A stretch of DNA of 64,000 bases from Sphagnum compactum (taxonomy: Eukaryota; Bryophyta; Sphagnopsida; Sphagnales), in NCBI GenBank assembly GCA_965153455.1, contig OZ234495.1:1054001-1118000 (forward strand), in the 5' to 3' direction. Position 1 is the stretch's first letter. Each line of letters opens with the position of its first letter. The notes beneath the pieces were generated by a model that worked only from the letters and a program-made list of their open reading frames with translations, searched no databases and had not been told where the DNA came from. Below are positions 36,489 through 50,003 of this stretch, one piece after another. The translations under genes and the position numbers were made by a program.

Positions 36489-37080
36489 GGTGAAAGCACA
36501 CTAAGGTGTTAGAATTTTCGCAGATAGAGTCCCTTTTCAAAGTCCTTTTCTACTGTAGTTGAAAACTAGTTTAAAATACAAATATTTAGATGATATTGAA
36601 AATAACATTTTTTTCCATTTCTAATTTCAACTCATGATACTATAAGACATATAAAAATATCTCAAAAGAAATTATTTTTAAATAATTATTTTTAAATGCT
36701 TAAAAAATATTTTTAAATAATTACAAATTTTGGAATTTTAAAAAGTCCATAACATAATAAATTAAAATCACATTCTATTCATTCAATATTCCAAAGTTTC
36801 AAACACATAAAATTAACACATTGTAAGATAAAAGTCCATATCCATGAGTTTTGTACAAAAAATGTGGGCAAAATTCAAAAGTCCATTACTTATTTGGTAT
36901 CCACAATTTTGATTTGATTTTTTCATTTTTGGAAGGTTGGTTATGATAATTTTAGATAAGAAAGTCCTTTTTTTTATTATTTCAATGGATCTTATTTTAT
37001 TTATTTTTTGTACCTAAGGAATGTAGGAAAAACTACCATTGTGACATCCATTGTGAGATCATTATAATGTGCAAACATCC
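36489..37080 (+). repeat. Left arm of long inverted repeat; candidate LTR
   Basis: The arm is the reverse complement of 40712-41316, at roughly 85-90% identity by eye with a few indels. Shared blocks include 'gatattgaaaataacatttt', 'aaaagtccataacataataa' and 'aaatgtgggcaaaattcaaa'. Within it, 36507-37046 runs from TGTTAGA to TGTGACA; the partner arm reads TGTCACA...TGTGACA. TG...CA ends with short inverted termini are typical of LTRs. Similarity continues a few tens of bases beyond both putative ends, which a plain solo LTR would not explain. Confidence 0.8.
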
Positions 37081-37229
37081 ATAACCAAACATTTGGGTAT
37101 TGATACTAAGTAATTGGAAATATTAACTATGTGTTATGATTTTAGCAAGGAATTATAAATGATGAACACATTTAATGTTTACGATAGAGTCAAAATTGTT
37201 TTTCCTATTGGCATAATTGTACTACTTGA

Positions 37230-40180
37230 AAAATTAATAATGTCATTTATTATAGATATTATAATAGATACTAGAGTAAATCTTTAAAATCCACATGTAT
37301 TGAATTAGAGAACATGTGCCTTGAAAAGAGGAGGTTGTACCAATGGTGTACCAATGGTGTCATTGGAAAACACAATCTATCAAAAAATGTATTATCGTGC
37401 CATATGCCAAGTGACATACAAGTCAACCAAATGCCTATCAACAATAAAGTTTAAAAGTTATAGTTAACAAATTGGATTTAAAATGAAAACCAACAATGTA
37501 AATTGAGTTTGGAACAATAGATCAACCTTAATGTGTGAAAACGAACATTCATTTGAATTTGTAACAAACATGTGTTTTCAAAGTGTTGTTGACAAAATTC
37601 AAAGACATATTCACCTAGATGTATAAGGACTTGAAAGGAATCCCTTTGGAATTGACAAAACACAATCTGATTGATTTGCATATTACAATATTGTTAGTTC
37701 ACCAAACCTAGTATTGAATGAACCCAAATTATGTTGCAATGATGAAATAAGATATTGATAAATTATTGGTTGCAAGTTTAATACAACCTATAGAAAACAA
37801 AAATAGTTATCACCAATAATAGTGGTTCAAAAAAAAGATGGGAAATTCTACATTTGTGTGGATTTCCATAAATTAAATGCAACCACAAAGAAAGACCCAT
37901 ATTGACTATTGTTCATTGACAAGGTTTTCAACACTAGAACAAGTCACCAGTCTTACTCATTTCTAAATAGGTACTTTGGGTATTAACCTTCCATAGCTCC
38001 AAAGGATAACTACAAAGTTACTTTCATAATTGACGGGGGAACAATCATATTGTATGTAATGTTTTTTAGTGTGAAGAATGGATTGCCAACATACTAATGG
38101 GTAGTCAACAAAACATTCATGGAATATTTGACCAATTCATGAGAAAAAAATTACATGATTTTATGGTGCACAACGATTTAAACATTCACCTACCCAAATT
38201 GAAGTTATGCTTTCAAAAGTTTAGGGAGTATGGTGTTAACTTAGATCCTTATAAATGTGCATTCACGATCTTTTGAGGAATGATTTTGGGATTTGTAGTT
38301 TTTAAGTAAGGGAAATTACTTAATTCTAATAAGATACATGTATCGTGAACATGTCAGTTCCAATAAACCCGTAGCAAATATAAATGTTTAACAACATGCC
38401 ACAATTCTATAGGCATTTCGTTAAAGCAATTATGTTCAAAATGGCATTTATAACCAAAGTAATGAGGAAGATATAATCATTCCTATGGACTTTGGAATGT
38501 CAATAAGCATGGGATACAATCAAGAAATGGTAAATTGAAACATTGATGTTGATTTCATGCAATTGATAAATAAAATTCCTTATGCACATAAATGTTTTTT
38601 TATTGGTAGTAGAGGCAATGTTGGCCCAAAACTTAACATGTAAGCATGACTAGCCTATAATGTATGCATTTTGATTGTTGAACAAAGCTAATTGAAATTA
38701 TACCACCACAAAAAGAAACAATTTAGCAATGGTTTTTGCTTTTCACAACTTAAGACACTACTATAAGTAATAAGTTTGTTTTTTATGTAGACCACATGGT
38801 GTTAATTTATTTAATGAACAAGACACAAATGTCCAAATAAATAATAAGATGGTTGTTATAATTTCTAGAGTACAATATTATTGTAGCTTACATATTAGGA
38901 AGGACCCATGTAATGGTTGATGCATTATAAAGACTACCTAAAACACATGAACCAGCAGGCGTCCTAGACTAGACAATAGATGTTACATTATTTGTAGTAT
39001 AACCTATATGGATTAAGGATCTACCATGGACAATTTTCAAAGAACTTTATGGTAACACAAAAGTAAATAAATGTTAAAAAAACAAAACCTTTCACCATTT
39101 GAATGAAATATTTTTCAAAGGACAAGACAATAGTTTATGAAGATGTTTCGTAATAGAAGAGTTACTTGTAATATTGTAGGAGTTACATGAGGGGTAGTAT
39201 GTGGTCATTTTATTACAAAAAATATAACAAACAAAACCTTAGATGTAGGATAATGGTGGACTACATTCTTTAAAGAAGTAATGGAGTATTGTAAGAATTA
39301 TGACCTGATATGTCAAAATGTAGGTGGATTGAAGATCATGAATCTAAAAATGTTACCGACAACACTATTAAAAAAGTTGTTTATGAAGTGGGGGTTGGAT
39401 TTTATGGGACCCATCAAACTAATTGGTATTTTTAATAATAAATATAGATTGTTAATAATTGACAATAACACTAAGTGGGGTGGAAGCACAAGTGATTTGA
39501 ACCAACATTGTAGTTCAATAATAATGAGGTTCATTTAATTACAAGTGCGTTTTGGTTAGGTTTGGTTGTCCATTAACATTGGTTACAAATTAAGGATGTC
39601 ATAAATAACCTAATTAAACATTTATTGTTAAAACATGTTAGTTCAACAGTTTACTACCCATAGGGGAATGGACAAGTAAAGTTCATTAGAAAGATAATCA
39701 AAACACTTCTTAACAAAACTTACGAATGAAAATCATACTAACTATGACATTGAACACCTATCAACAAGATTGTTTTCATACACGACTAGGTACAAGGTTG
39801 CGCCATATCAACTAATGTATGGTTTGCACCCACTAATGTTGACAAAATATGTTTTACCATCTTTCAATGGAGGACCATCCATAATGCAAACCCAATATGA
39901 ACACTAACAAGTTGATTACATGAATTAAAAAAGTTGTAAAAATACTTGTTGGATACTTAAGAACATGTTGTTGGAGCTTAATGGAACATGTACCCATGTT
40001 GCAACAACATCATCCAAGGGAGAATTTCAGTTTTGTGATTAAATGTGTTTTGGTTTCCAACAAAAAAACAAATATAAACTTAGTAAATTCAAGAAAAGGT
40101 GGTATGGGCTACACAAATACAATATTTTGTCCTAGACAATATTATATTATTGGTCATTTTTGGTAAGTTTGAACCCAACC
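37230..40180 (+). mobile_element. Decayed Ty3/gypsy pol (protease trace, RT, RNase H trace, integrase)
   Basis: Ty3/gypsy elements copy through RNA and reinsert by integrase. Plus-strand order: a possible protease trace (IIDTRVNL) near 37260; reverse transcriptase from ~37810 with VVQKKDGKFYICVDF, HKLNATTKKDPY and KLCFQKFREYGVNLDPYKCAF; an RNase H trace near 38700 (NYTTTERE); and integrase from ~39281 with WGLDFMGPIK and, after 39640, STVYYP-GNGQVK. Dozens of stops and frameshifts break it, and many G-to-A type changes are apparent. Gag is not recognised between the left arm and pol. The element is dead. Confidence 0.85.
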
Positions 40181-40711
40181 TTGTGTTAATTAATGTTAAT
40201 AAGTTTGAACCATAAAGGTATGCTGATTAAATATTCTTAGAACTAATTGTCGAATATGTTAGTTAAGAGTGTCCAGAAATAGGTAGTAATCTAAAATAGA
40301 GCTTGCAATTACACCAATATACTAAAATTGGAAAACAAAAATAAAGTCATTTGCAAAGGAACAAGTAGATGTGTGTCACAAGTTGGAAGAAGAACAGGTA
40401 GTGATGAGAAGAAAAGCCCTATGAGTGAATAGGTAAATTATGTGTCATAAACTAGAATAGTAGCACGTATGAAAGAATGAAATAATAAATGAAGAAAAAG
40501 GTAGTTGACGTGTTATGACTTGATATGTTAACAAGTAGTGAAAGGACAATGAAATTGAATTGTCAAAGCATGTGGACACTAATGTAACTATTAATTAATC
40601 ATTATTAATTCATGTGTATATAATTAAAGTGCCACCAATAAAATATGCAACCAAGAAAAGTAATTTCCATTTCGATCAACCTTAAAAAACTAACCAACTT
40701 TCATGACACAA

Positions 40712-41316
40712 GGGTGTTTGCACATTACAGTGACCTTATATGGATGTCACAATGGTAGTTTTTCCTATATTCCTTAGGTACAAGAAATAAAAAAATTAAG
40801 ATCCATTGAATTTTTTTAAAAAAGGGACTCATTTATTTAAAGTTATCATAATCAACCTTTCAAAAATGAAAAAATTAAATCAAAATCGTTGATAGCTAAT
40901 AAGTAATGGACTTTTGAATTTTGCCCACATTTTTTGTCACACCTGCAAAACTCATGGATATGGACTTTTATTTTACAATGTGTTAATTTTATGTGTTTGA
41001 AACTTTGGGATATTGGATGAATTATGTTTAAGAAACTAAAATCCATTGAATGAATAGAATGTGATTTTAATTTATTATGTTATGGACTTTTTAAAATTCC
41101 AAAAATTGTAATTATTTAAAAAGCATTTTAAAATAATTTCTTTTGAGATATTTTTATATGTTTTATAACATCATGATTTAAAAATCGGAAATGGAAAAAA
41201 ATGTTATTTTCAATATCATTATTCATATTTTAAGCCAATTTTTAATTACACTAGAAAAGGACTTTGAAAAGGGATTCGAATCTGCCAAAATTGTGACACC
41301 CTAATGTGCTTTCACC
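40712..41316 (-). repeat. Right arm of long inverted repeat; candidate LTR
   Basis: This is the inverted partner of 36489-37080. The candidate LTR span is 40745-41298, read on the minus strand from TGTCACA to TGTGACA. It carries about 28 extra bases near 41030 relative to the left arm. Two LTRs of one element should be direct repeats, so the inverted arrangement needs rearrangement or two insertions. Confidence 0.8.
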
Positions 41317-44300
41317 CACAAGTGGATAACAATAATAACTATTTTAAAAATAAATTAACATCCATTCTAATTGTCATTTTCTTGGCACTTTACCTATAGG
41401 GCAAAACATCATGAGTGTAAAAAAAATAAATTCAATTAAGTGTGTCAAATTGTGCAAAAAATGATGGAAGAAAAAAAAAATGAAAGGGGAGAAGCAAAAG
41501 GAAGAGGGAAAACATGTTTTAGATACTTGTATGTAGAGCCATTGCAGGTTTGTTCTCCAAGATGTTCACCTCTAACAATAGCAAATTTTTATTCATTAGA
41601 AGAAAAGGAGATTGATTTAAATGATGTGTTTAAAAGGTAACAAGATATCACAAATAAGAACCGGTGAAACATAGAAAAACTTTTGTCAAAGTTACGTTAT
41701 TGACTAGGAGGAGCTTGAAAACAATAACCATAAATATGTATTTTTCAAATTATAAAGAAAAATAACAACTGACACAAGAAGAGTTTAAAGAACCAGTGGA
41801 GGAATAACATCTTTTTGAACAATGTTAAGAGCATCAAGCAAGAGCTACGCAAAAGGCCAAGATAATAATTATTCCCATAAAACCTGCAACTTTTACTGTT
41901 GGACCTTAAAAAAAACCATGTACAAAAATGGTGAAGAATGTGCTATTAGAAAAAGAAAACTTTATAATTAGTTTGGGGAAAAAAGGGGAAAAAGGGCAAA
42001 TTATGTAGGGTTATTTGAAGTTGAATGGAAAACACCTAAACATGAGTTGTTGGTATAGTTTTGGAACACCTAGAAGGTCAATACAAATGATTAGATTTTT
42101 GCACAAGTGAACAACGAGGTTGTATGCATTGATAGAAACATGATTATAATTAAGTTCAAAAATTTAAACAAAGAAGATTAGAAAAGCTATCCATTTTTTC
42201 TAAGGAGAAAGTTGAACATGCATTACGTCAAATTCTAAAGGTAAGAACACATATAGGCAAGGAGTAATGGAGTGATTTAGAAATGATTTATCCATAAAAT
42301 GTTAAGTTTGTTAATTTTTCGCAAATTATTTACCAAAAGGAGAAGGTTAGTTGCTGCAATAACATGAATGCAAGTTCTTTCATAACAACAAATTAAGGAA
42401 AGGTAGTAGATTGGGCCACTATTCTGTTCAATCACATGAAGAAAAAACTCCAAAGGTGGGACATTGCATTAACAAAAGACATTGAATGTGATAACGAAGA
42501 TAATACCAACAAAGGATGTGTGCACTTAAGCCTCCAACATAGAAATGTTCATGGAGGAGTGGACTCTAAAAGTGGAACCAAAACATTTGTAAGCACTAAA
42601 AACATTTAGAGCATAAACAAATAATTAGAAAGTGGATTAGATAATGCAATATAGTTGATGAGAACAAAGAAACAAGTCTACATTGAAAATCTATTTCCTT
42701 GACAAAAGAACATGAAGAGAAATGACAAACAAGGACAACACCTATGAATGCAAGACGATTAAATAAAAAATGAAGAGTTTCTAGAGCTGATTTTATTGAA
42801 AGATGAAAGGTGTAGTAGTGTATTTCAATAGGATTAAGTACAACAACATGTACTAATAAAGTAAAAGGAGAAATCTTTTACACCTTAGTATATGGAACAA
42901 CACATGGGGAATGAATAATGAAGGATTGATCACCAACACTTTACTAGGATGATTAATCCTTGTTCTCACTAGAAAGGGAACATGGGCTACCAATAAATAT
43001 GCATGGTTAGCTTTCACCATGAATGGCACAAATCATTTTTAAAGACAAACCTAATGTAAGACATAACCAACATGCACACGGAATGGCACAAGTGGCCCCT
43101 AAGGACAAACTTGAAGGCAAACAAGACCAACCCAACACCCATAAAGGCACCAATGACCATTGGGCGAAAAATTGTAAGCTTAATTAACTAACTAATACCA
43201 AGAATGGAACAAGTGGTTATTAAGGACAAACCACCATTAGCAACAAGGTCCTATATGTTTGACATGTGTTGCATATGAAACTTTTTGCTAGTCATTAAGA
43301 ATTGATTCCATGGCACCACATTGAATTTTCACATATTAAGCAGAGGATAGATTGGAAGAGAGGAAAATCCACGTGGGAGGGTTATAGGTATGTTTCAATA
43401 TATAGTTGAATAAAACTAGGAAATGAAATAAGTTATGTTAAAATTGTCTGGGTTGAAGCTAGTTAACAAAAATGTAGAGGATAAAAAATAAAAAGTGAAA
43501 AAATCATTGTAGCAAACACAAATGGAGGTGTAGAAATTACAACAAATGATGTGTTGTTGAATCTTCAAAAAGAAGCATTGGAGTTGAAGGTAATGGACTT
43601 AATTGATTAGTGGGACATGGCTGAAGATGTGTTCCAAAAAGATTTGAAGATGGTATTCTAAAAATTTAGGTTGGATGAAAACATGTATTTGCATTAGTTG
43701 AAGGCATATTAGGTGGAATTTCTTGATTTCCATTAGGTACCTTCAACATTTAGTTTATAAAAACCACTTCCCACAATTAGTGAAAAGATGAAGAGGAAAA
43801 AAACACCAAGTTAAAGAACCAAAGACACTTAAATAGGAACTTGCAAGATTGGTGGAGATGAAAGGGGGAGCTAAAAGAACATGTATGCAAAAAGAAGACA
43901 ATGAGTATAAAAACAGTAGGCACATGTTGTTCAAGATGAGTCTTAATTAAATGAATTCAACAAACAATTTCAAAAATTGCACAACAAGGACCTATCAACA
44001 TAAAAACAACCAGAAAAGAAGTTGTCAACACAATGGCAGGTGATGGTGGAAGAGTAATAGGAAGTGGATTCAACAAACCAAGTGGCAAAAAATTTGTAGA
44101 ATTGCCACTATTAAATTAAGAAGCAACAAAGGCAATATTTTAGCAAATAGTCAAGGAGAAGTAGTATTTGTATTTGATTTTATAATTATAATCAATTATA
44201 CATCATAAGGATTTCAAGGATGGAATCCAAGAAATAAGTGGGGTAATGTTAAGGAAACATATGGGTGCAGTCACAATCCAACAAACCAAAAAGGGTGTCA

Positions 44301-47300
44301 GACCACAAAGAAAAACAATCAAAATTTGATAAATATTTATGTTTTGCCATTTAAAGCTATGGTAATCATGGCAAGTTATTGTTTTTTCATTCATATGAAT
44401 GTCAAGGAATTCAACAATAAATCCATTTGATGAAAATTTAAGTTTAAGTTTTGATTTAGGACCTCTAAAATTGAACACCTATGGCGTTAGACAATAGTCA
44501 TTTTTGCAAAGGACTATTAAAAGGATTCATATAATAAAACACATTTGATGGGAAAAAAAAAGAAAAGGATAAAGACCTATTAACCACATTAAAAAACACT
44601 CGTACTTTAAAATACGTGGATTTCTAAGACTTTAAACATTCAAAGAACTTTCCAAAATTAATCCAAAATTTTAAAACTTCAAAAGTCCTTTGCCACACAT
44701 AAATGGGGTAAAATGTACATGATGTGTTAAAAGAAGTTGTAGTTTATCATATAAGAAAACATAAAAATGTAAAAAATAAAAATTGGTTATGACTTGAAAT
44801 TATTATCATTTTAAAAGACAAAACACCAAATTTACAGGGAATCAAAACACCTTCAAAAATTTGTATTTATTAAAAAATGATAAAAAAAACATGTCGTGTA
44901 CTTGGACAAGTATAAGCATTTATTATAACAAGTTGCAAAAAAGATTGTTTCAAAATTCATTCATATGAAAACGTTTTTTTTGGCAAAAAAGACATGTAGT
45001 CCTTTTCTAAATTAATCATGTTGGCTTGTTGTATCCCGTTTGCACCCATATTGATTAATGAAAGAAAATTTGTAGTGTATGTAGTTAGTAAGTAATTAAT
45101 TATTGGATTTCAATCAAAGTTGTGAAAGGAAAATTTGAATATTTATTTTCCTACCTTTTTGTTTTTTGGACATTATTTCTTTATGCAATTTGGGAAAGTT
45201 TCTTACACCTTCTTATTTTGGCAATGGAACTTGGAATGTTTTCTGAATAATTTTATTTTATGTTTTAAAAAAATGCATAAAATTAATATTTGTAGGAACA
45301 ACTAATTGTAAGTGTGTAATCAATTTGCATGTAAATATCTAAAAATGTTTATAATTCTATTTAGAAAGCCTAACCACGAAGTAAAGTTTTTAATATTTAC
45401 CAATGATATTCAGCCCACATTGGTTTCATCCTTGGTTAGACCTTAGATATCCTTCTTTGTGAAAGAAAAACACTCAAATGGAATAAAAAAAAACCTCATA
45501 TGATATTTTTAATGTAGTTGGAGGGCACCTCATAGCTTGTAATTTTTCCTTCGGAAGGGTGGGTGTTCCAAAAAACGTAATGTCCATAGGAAGCATTCTA
45601 AAAAACATAATGTCAAGGAATAGGCATTACGTTTTTTCAAATGCTTGTTTTCATATTATTTCTTGTGATGCCCATCTAGTATCAAGGGAATAAAATAAAA
45701 TAAAAAATCCTATGGGTCTTTACACACAATAAAAGCCCTTGGCCAGGCTCCACATAGTTACAAACATCTTTGGATTGGAGATTTTGTGAATATTATTGTT
45801 GAAAAACCAATTGAAAATGGGCACGTAACTAGAAATTAAAAACTTACATTAAAAACTTCTAAAAAAGTTGTAGATTTTTGCTTTTAAAATCACATAATAT
45901 AGTACAAATAGGTAGTAGGCCTCGCCATTGCTTTGATCCCATGCAATTATCAATTGGGCCAAATACTTGTAATAACATATTACATCAGTGTTTTTAAATA
46001 CCCAAAGTGCTATTAGCCTCATTTAATTATGTATAGATTTCATCATGTTATAATAGTGACATCACCCCATAGAGATACCAGCCACAATTTACTACCTTGC
46101 CATATTTTGTTTTGGGAATCATTTATTTATTACAATAAAAAAAAGTTTTACCATTTGGAGTTTCATATTTTCAGCAAGGAAACAAGTATTTTTCAAAAAA
46201 TTCAGCAATTCCATATATAATGAATTTGTGCTTAACCATCTAGGTACTATGGTATTAGAATTATCACCCTGCCATCCAATAGATTTGCCCCCTTGTTATT
46301 CAATGACTTGTGACCATGTTAACCTCCTTGACAAAAGATGAATGAATATATGATAATAACATGAAGACAAAAAATAGCAAATCCACGTGAATTATCCATA
46401 TTAAAGGTTTTTTTTTTGTTGGTGGCCTTAATTTTGGTGTGTAATGAACTTTTAGGGTTGATAAATAAATGTTTGTCCTTGGATGAAAACAAATCAAAGG
46501 CTTCCATTCTTAGAGCAAGATTGGGACAACTTGAATTTGTTGAAGTGAAACACATTTTCACACAAACTCCCATGGGAACTTCTTTTTAAGAATTGAGACT
46601 ACATGGGAATCCCAAATGTTCATGTAAAACCATTTTGGGAATATTTAAATCCAAATGGCATGATCTTTGGATCACTGGCAAGGTTTCAATTATAACTATA
46701 ATGTAGTGGTTCATTGTGCCATAACAAAATTCATGGCCAGAAGTTATGGGCATTTCAAGAATCAAAATGGGGATGATAAATTCGATTTTTGCCTCACTTA
46801 ACATGCATTTTGTCATTGTTCCCTTTGGGAAGGTGGGGAGAATGATGCTTTGATATAAGTACCATATGGAGTTGCAAAATTTATTATAAAGACGGTAGTG
46901 GATCCTCTGAACCTGGGTCATGATAAGTTCAATGTGAATTTGTGATTGTTTTGTGTTTCAATTCTAACTTTGACAATAGGAATCACTTTCTTGCTCTGGT
47001 TTGTGTATTTGACACACCTGCATAAGGCTTTGCCAGAATAAGGGCCTGCACTTGACATTGCCTCATGTAGGCCTGATTTTGGTATAGCCCATGGCCCCAA
47101 GCTTTTTACCTATCACCAAAATAAATGTTGTTTGAAAAAAGCAATTGAATGAATGTTTGAATGAAAAGCCAAAACTATAATGAAGGAATTGAAAAGCAGT
47201 TCAATGAAGGGATTGAATGAGAGCCAGAAGATGGTTTGAAGATGTAAGTCATGCACAACAAGTACAGTTGTAAATGGACCAAGTTACAAATGGGAGTGAA

Positions 47301-48721
47301 GATTGAAGAGGAAATGAATCCAGCAACAACACCAAGTTTAAAGACTAATCATGCATAGAAAGTCTTGAATTACCTTATGCTTTGTAGACATGATCAATGT
47401 ACTTTAGGGTCTAATCACATGCCCATTCATATGTGATGTGATCTTAATGCACTTGATAATAATGCTTAATGATCATAAACATATCTATGAGATTATGATG
47501 GAGAAATCTGCCCCCCTCAACAACCCCTTGAAGATAACACAACAATAAGTGCTTATTGAATTTGTTCTTGCTAGGGATTGGTCGATTCTCCTTAAATTTT
47601 TAAAATCTGTTTCAAGATGGGGGTAGGCTATTGATTTAGAATTTATCAATGTTTAAAGTTCAAACCCTAAACCCAATAAACAAAAGCCATTTCTCAAGAG
47701 GTCCACAACTTACAAGTCATTGATTATTTTAAATGGCTATTATTTTTCAGTCACTCTTAATGATTTCATTGGCCAAGGGCTCTTCACTTTAAAAAGGGTT
47801 CTTTTTTTCAATTTTGTGAAGTAGGTGTTAGAGCCTCTCGTTCATACACAAGAAGACTTAACCAAATTTGGCTACATGTCAGGGAGGAAACCTAAATAAG
47901 ATTGAAGCTTCATGTGTTAGTTTGGCAAGGTCTTAGATTCTTGGCAAGGGTTTTGATTAAATTATTAGATGCATCTAACCTCTAATTGGTGAATCCAGAT
48001 GCCCCCCCCCCCCATTGAAGAATGCATCAATTATTAGGTGAGGTGGGTTATGGGTTGTTGAAGATATAACTTCAGAAACTTGTGTAGTAGTAGTAGTAGT
48101 AGTTCCAAGTTCCAACTACAGCTATGATTGTCCTGGATTCCTTCCCCCCTTTGAGGTTTGCTGCTTTGTTGCAACTAAATTCACATTCATTCACACCCAT
48201 AACCCAAAATTGCAAGGGTTTCTTGTAACTTGAGGAGTATCATCACATTTTGACTTTAAAAAGTTTTGCTTTTATGATGAGTGTTGGACTTGGTCATTGT
48301 GAGTAAAGGTTAGGGTTCAAGGTGCATGCATATATGGGTGTTATGGATGAGTCATTTCTGAACTAGCTATTATGATCCATATAACAACACTTGGGATCCA
48401 CCTAACCCAAACTAGCTTTACCATTTCATCACTAATGTAAAGTCCTCAAAGAAGTTTTGCTAAAGTGTATCCAACCCCCGCCCACTTGGCCCCCTCATTG
48501 CAAAAAAATGCTACCTAACTAACACATGGCCACAGTGAACCAGCACACACCAGTGCACCATGAAGGATGAATGGTAAGTGGACAGGAAACAATTTTTTCT
48601 GTTGGGTTTCAGTTCATTAGCTAACCATGGTGGTTACCTCAGTTGATTTTTTTAATTACCTGCTTACTAAACAACCCACAAGCAAGCAGGTTGTTAGTAA
48701 GTAGGTAGTAGTAAAAACAGC
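41317..48721. other. AT-rich tract of decayed repeats, no gene supported
   Basis: About 7.4 kb has stops in all frames. A Lys/Glu-rich 66-codon frame at 41440-41640 could be a gag scrap but is not diagnostic. Decayed ~64-bp repeats with 'aatggcacaagtgg' and 'aaggacaaac' lie near 43005-43240. A 13-bp inverted pair (AAAAAACGTAATG, 45570-45582, and its complement at 45624-45636) is present. So are a run of 12 C at 48002-48013 and a (GTA)n run near 48085-48103. Confidence 0.5.
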
Positions 48722-48865
48722 CCTTACCTAAGTATAAACCATCTATTTTTTTAACCTAGTAGTTACCTAATTTCCTACCTATCTACCTATTATATATGAG
48801 ACCTATTTCTTACAGAGTTGGTTACCCATGTTAAACCAAATCTTAACTCGGTTGAGGTTCATCCA
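48722..48865. repeat. Dispersed repeat, copy B
   Basis: This diverged copy of 3950-4060, in the same orientation, shares 'tttcctacct', 'acctatttcttacagagttg' and the following 'aaaccaaa...gaggttc' segment. It precedes the GGATGA array and the lipase gene. Confidence 0.65.
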
Positions 48866-49218
48866 CAACAAAGTAATAAGGGGCATCCAAGTGGATGGAT
48901 GGTGCACTGGTGGGTGCTGGTTCATTGTGGTGGCACCGCCAGCACATGTAATCATCATCATTAATTTAGTAAGTCTCTGTGTCTGTGACGGAGGTTTTGG
49001 GGGGTGGGGGAGGGAGATGCCTGGTGAAGCAGCGGGTGATAGGGACAGAGGTTTTGGGGGGTGGGTGGAGGGAGGGGGGGAGAGAGGAAGGGGATTTTTT
49101 TGGTCAGTTGTGTTTGGTGTGGAGAGTGGACTGTCCATAGTTCAATTTCCACTTGGACAGTAGATAGTCACCCTTTCCATGCTTTGTCAAATGTTGTCCT
49201 CCTTTCACCCCATTTAAG

Positions 49219-49440
49219 CTGGATGACGGGATGGATGAAATGTTCATCCGGTAATAGACAGATGATGGGATGCATGAAATGTCCGTCCGGTTTATTTAGA
49301 CGGATGACGAGATGAATGAAATGTTCGTTCGGTAATAGACGGATGATGAGATGCATGAAATGTCCGTCCGGCTTAAATAGATGGATGATGAAATGGATGA
49401 AATGTCCATCCAGTTGGATGATGAAACGGATGACGGGACG
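49219..49440. repeat. ~40-bp tandem array with GGATGAAATGTCCATCC units
   Basis: Five units begin near 49221, 49259, 49301, 49340 and 49382. Each holds an imperfect dyad such as GGATGAAATGTTCATCC or a GTCCGTCC variant. Spacer types alternate (GGTAATAGAC versus TTTATTTAGAC/CTTAAATAGA), giving an ~80-bp composite period. Confidence 0.8.
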
Positions 49441-50003
49441 AATTAAGGGGAAGTTTCACGATGATGGTTAAAGAATCGGAGTGAAAAATGCGAAGGACGA
49501 GGGCGAATCAATGGGGTAAAAAACCGGAGTGAGCAATGGGAAGGACCGGGTGAGGGGGAGCTCGACGGGTGCATTATGCACCGGGTTCACACTAGTAAGA
49601 AAGGAGAACAAATTCCAGAAAGGACCTGGAAAGATGTAATCCAAGAAAAAGAAAAAAAAACGCTTAAATGACGCAACTAAATAACTTCCAAACGAGGCTA
49701 ACTCACAAAACCCCGAAAAGAAAAAGAAAGGTGGCCTGGGATCTAATTGTCGGTGTTAACACCAATCACCGACCAAAAGATATTGTTCCATCATCTTTTA
49801 CATTGCAAGGTATCTTTTACGTAGGTAGGTAGCCCGGGACCTGGGCGTGTATTTATGTGTGAGTGAGTGTGTATCTGAGAAACTTTTTGCATCCACGTGC
49901 CGGTTATGTGAAAGAGATGATTTTGAGTTTCTATCTACGTGGCAATTTCGTCTTCGTACGTACTTGTTTTGCGAAGTGTGAACGGTGATCCGGGTCCCGT
50001 AAA

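Noticed and set aside
36489-41316. Reading the two arms as ordinary LTRs of one intact retrotransposon
   Set aside because: The arms are inverted rather than direct, gag is missing, and similarity continues beyond the LTR-like ends.
41440-41640. Lys/Glu-rich 66-codon frame considered as retroelement gag
   Set aside because: No zinc knuckle or capsid motif; composition alone is not evidence.
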